Shown: positions 33,769-35,355 of the stretch, piece by piece | Numbering within the stretch: the first letter of the stretch is position 1 | Layout of the letters: every line of letters begins with the position of its first letter | DNA from: Betaproteobacteria bacterium | GTDB lineage: Bacteria > Pseudomonadota > Gammaproteobacteria > Burkholderiales > CAIKXV01 | Length of the DNA: 35,355 nt | Assembly: GCA_021298815.1 (NCBI GenBank) | Contig: JAJTHE010000117.1 | Location: forward strand, 1 to 35,355 | Direction of reading: 5' to 3' | Position numbers and translations under genes: made by a program | The notes under the pieces: model-generated | Seen by the model: only the letters and a program-made list of their open reading frames with translations | What the model was told of the DNA's origin: nothing | The model's database searches: none

Positions 33769-34692
33769 TCAGTGCAGCAGCAGCCAGGAGCCGATGCCCA
33801 GGCCGGCGAAGAACACGCACAGGTGGAACCACTTCCAGCGCACGTAGCGCCGGGCCAGCGATCCGGGGTCGAGGTTCGAGAGCATGAACAGGCGGCCGTC
33901 CTGCGGACGCCGCATCACGTGCACCGCCGGGGGCTTCGGACGATTCTCCCGCGCGCGTTCGACTTCCCGCCGGGCCTGGCGGCGGGCCAGTTCCCATTCC
34001 TTGAGGTCGACCTCGCCGTCGCGGTCGAGGTCGAACCGTTCCAGCAGCGCGGGACGGTCCAGCTTCCATTTCGCCATCAGCGTGGCGATCTCCGCGCGCA
34101 CCGCGGCTTCCCCGTCGAGCGGGCGCAGCGTGGAGAACGAGCCGATCGCGTACAGCCGGTCGTCCGGCAGGATGGTCATCTCGGTGAAGCGGCGGTCGTT
34201 GTCGATCCAGGTCTTGCGCCGGTGCGAGTGGACCTCGGCTTCTGACGGATACACCAGGCACTTGCCGGTGCCGTCATCGAGCACGAACGGCGCATGGCTC
34301 TCGCCGCCGCGGTCATGCCGCCACTCGTCCTTCGCGGTCTTCTTCTCGACCTTGAACCAGTACCAGCAGCAGGGCACCTGGGTCAGCTCGCTCAGCAGGG
34401 GCGGGCCGCCGGGCAGCTGTGCGGTGCCCGCCAGTTCCACGTAGCCCTGCGCGGCGAAGTCGATGCGCGAAGTGGGCGTGTCGACGATCAGCCGCCAGCG
34501 CCGGTAGTTGCCGCTCCAGGCGAACAGGCTGACCGCTGCGATCAGCAGCAGGCAGATGGCGGTGACCGGGCGGCTCTCCGCCTCGGCCGCGACGCCGAGC
34601 AGCCCGACATGGCCGAAGGACGTCGTCCAGTTGGTCCAGGACAGGCGCCCGCGCGGGACCGCCTTCACCGGCGAAGCAGCGATCGTCGACAC
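33769..34692 (-). CDS. GIDE-domain-like membrane protein with EF-hand loop
   Basis: The 307-residue product has two membrane helices (about 42-59 and 289-306) flanking a soluble region. Residues 66-190 resemble the GIDE/MUL1-type domain: VELAGTAQ, VPCCWYWFKVEKK, FVLDDGTGKCLVYPSEAEV, LYAIGSFSTL. Residues 221-232 form a canonical 12-residue EF-hand loop DLDRDGEVDLKE, with ligands at loop positions 1, 3, 5, 9 and 12 and Gly at 6. A charged helix (ARRQARREVERAREN) follows. No RING domain is present, unlike eukaryotic MUL1. Translation appears to start at GTG 34692; no in-frame ATG gives the full first helix. It lies 30 bp after lemA on the same strand. Function is unknown. Confidence 0.78.
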   Translation of the reverse strand: MSTIAASPVKAVPRGRLSWTNWTTSFGHVGLLGVAAEAESRPVTAICLLLIAAVSLFAWSGNYRRWRLIVDTPTSRIDFAAQGYVELAGTAQLPGGPPLLSELTQVPCCWYWFKVEKKTAKDEWRHDRGGESHAPFVLDDGTGKCLVYPSEAEVHSHRRKTWIDNDRRFTEMTILPDDRLYAIGSFSTLRPLDGEAAVRAEIATLMAKWKLDRPALLERFDLDRDGEVDLKEWELARRQARREVERARENRPKPPAVHVMRRPQDGRLFMLSNLDPGSLARRYVRWKWFHLCVFFAGLGIGSWLLLH

Positions 34693-34722
34693 TGGCGGTC
34701 ACCCGTGCGCGGCGACACCGCT

Positions 34723-35295
34723 TCAGGTGAACAGCTGCTTCATGTCGACGTCGCGGGTTTCCTCGGCCGTGAACTCGAGCAGCTTGAACGGCCCGAAGTT
34801 GAACATGCGCGCGACGATCACGTCGGGCACCTGTTCGATACGCACGTTGTTGATGTTCACGGTCTCGTTGTAGAACTCGCGCCGGTCGGCGATCGCGTCC
34901 TCGAGCGAGCTGATTCGGCTCTGCAGCTGCTGGAAGCTCGCGTTCGCCTTCAGGTCGGGGTAGGCCTCGGCGAGCGCGAACAGGTTGCCCAGGCCCACCC
35001 GCAGCGCACCTTCGGCCGGCCCGAGCGCGGCGATGTCCTGCGACTGGGTGGCCGAGTAGACCCGGCTGCGCGCCTCGATCACCCGCTGCAGCGTGTCCTG
35101 CTCGAACTTCATGTACTGCTTGCAGGTCTCGATCAGCTTCGGCAGCTCGTCGTGGCGCTGCTTGAGCAGTACCTCGATGTTGGCCCAGGCCTTCGAAACA
35201 TTGTGCTTAACCTGGACCAGGTTGTTGTAGATCATCACGAAGTACACGCCGATCACGAGGGCGATCGCCAGCAGGATCACGAGTACGAGGGTCAT
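34723..35295 (-). CDS. lemA: LemA family protein
   Basis: The 190-residue product has one N-terminal helix (about 3-22, LVLVILLAIALVIGVYFVMI) and the helical LemA domain: YNNLVQVKHNVSKAWANIEVLLKQRHDELPKL split across the first helix, then YPDLKANASFQQLQ, and the end REFYNETVNINN and FNFGPFKLLEF. All are hallmark segments. LemA proteins are widespread inner-membrane-anchored proteins of unclear role, often beside membrane or signalling genes. The ATG at 35295 has only a weak ribosome-binding site. A G-rich tandem repeat starts 20 bp upstream. It heads a leftward run with the GIDE-like protein, hydrolase and DUF1992 genes. Confidence 0.95.
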   Translation of the reverse strand: MTLVLVILLAIALVIGVYFVMIYNNLVQVKHNVSKAWANIEVLLKQRHDELPKLIETCKQYMKFEQDTLQRVIEARSRVYSATQSQDIAALGPAEGALRVGLGNLFALAEAYPDLKANASFQQLQSRISSLEDAIADRREFYNETVNINNVRIEQVPDVIVARMFNFGPFKLLEFTAEETRDVDMKQLFT

Positions 35296-35315
35296 GGCAG
35301 GGTCCGAAGGAGGAA

Positions 35316-35355
35316 GGGGCGGAGGGGCGGAGGGGCGGAGGGACGGAGGGGCGGA
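35316..35355. repeat. 8-bp tandem repeat (GGGGCGGA)n upstream of lemA
   Basis: Five consecutive 8-bp units run to the window edge. Four are GGGGCGGA and the fourth in order (35340-35347) is GGGACGGA. The array may continue beyond the window. Its G-runs spaced by four to five bases fit a G-quadruplex-forming pattern on the plus strand, which is the template strand for lemA. Confidence 0.92.

Overview
The window is a GC-rich bacterial chromosome segment. Gene content and order point to a betaproteobacterium (Burkholderiales/Rhodocyclales-like): tRNA-Leu, tig, clpP, clpX, lon, hupB, tRNA-Val, tRNA-Asp, ppiD, then a divergent fabI beside a four-gene peptide ABC transporter. The species cannot be named from the sequence alone. 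The genome is dense, with many ATGA/GTGA stop-start overlaps and short intergenic gaps. Very long antisense open frames are present and are GC-driven shadows. No phage, IS element, CRISPR array or rRNA was seen.

Region by region. (1) 1-29: ten codons of a leftward gene whose start matches HpnC-type squalene synthases. (2) 289-10718: a protein quality-control block. It holds tRNA-Leu(UAG), trigger factor, ClpP, ClpX, Lon behind a near-consensus sigma-32 promoter, and HU-beta behind a near-consensus sigma-70 promoter with a long leader. tRNA-Val, tRNA-Asp, the periplasmic chaperone PpiD and leftward FabI follow. (3) 10822-17619: a substrate-binding lipoprotein, two permeases and a double ATPase, chained by 4-bp overlaps. 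(4) 17665-22494: leftward mltD and gloB, then rightward yafS-like methyltransferase, rnhA and dnaQ, the same neighbourhood as in E. coli. (5) 22528-25457: a nitrilase, leftward ydcH-like gene and arfB, and a quinone oxidoreductase. (6) 25471-27443: a secreted DUF6152-type protein, a four-helix DUF6644-type membrane protein, dsbB, and a cold-shock gene with a long leader. (7) 27549-32355: a TerB-like protein, glnS, an orphan lipoprotein with a small membrane protein, and an AI-2E/PerM-family transporter. (8) 32384-35295: a leftward run of lemA, a GIDE-domain membrane protein carrying a canonical EF-hand, an alpha/beta hydrolase and a DUF1992 gene. A G-rich 8-bp tandem repeat lies upstream of lemA at the window edge.

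Most genes are core housekeeping. Three places look most likely to hold under-described biology. The DUF6152/DUF6644 pair has a predicted mature N-terminus of His-His next to a His-bearing membrane partner, which recalls CopC/CopD. The LemA/GIDE-EF-hand operon suggests calcium-linked envelope signalling. The cspA leader contains a terminator-like hairpin just ahead of the ribosome-binding site. Coordinates and motifs were read directly. Family names rest on motif recognition without database searches.
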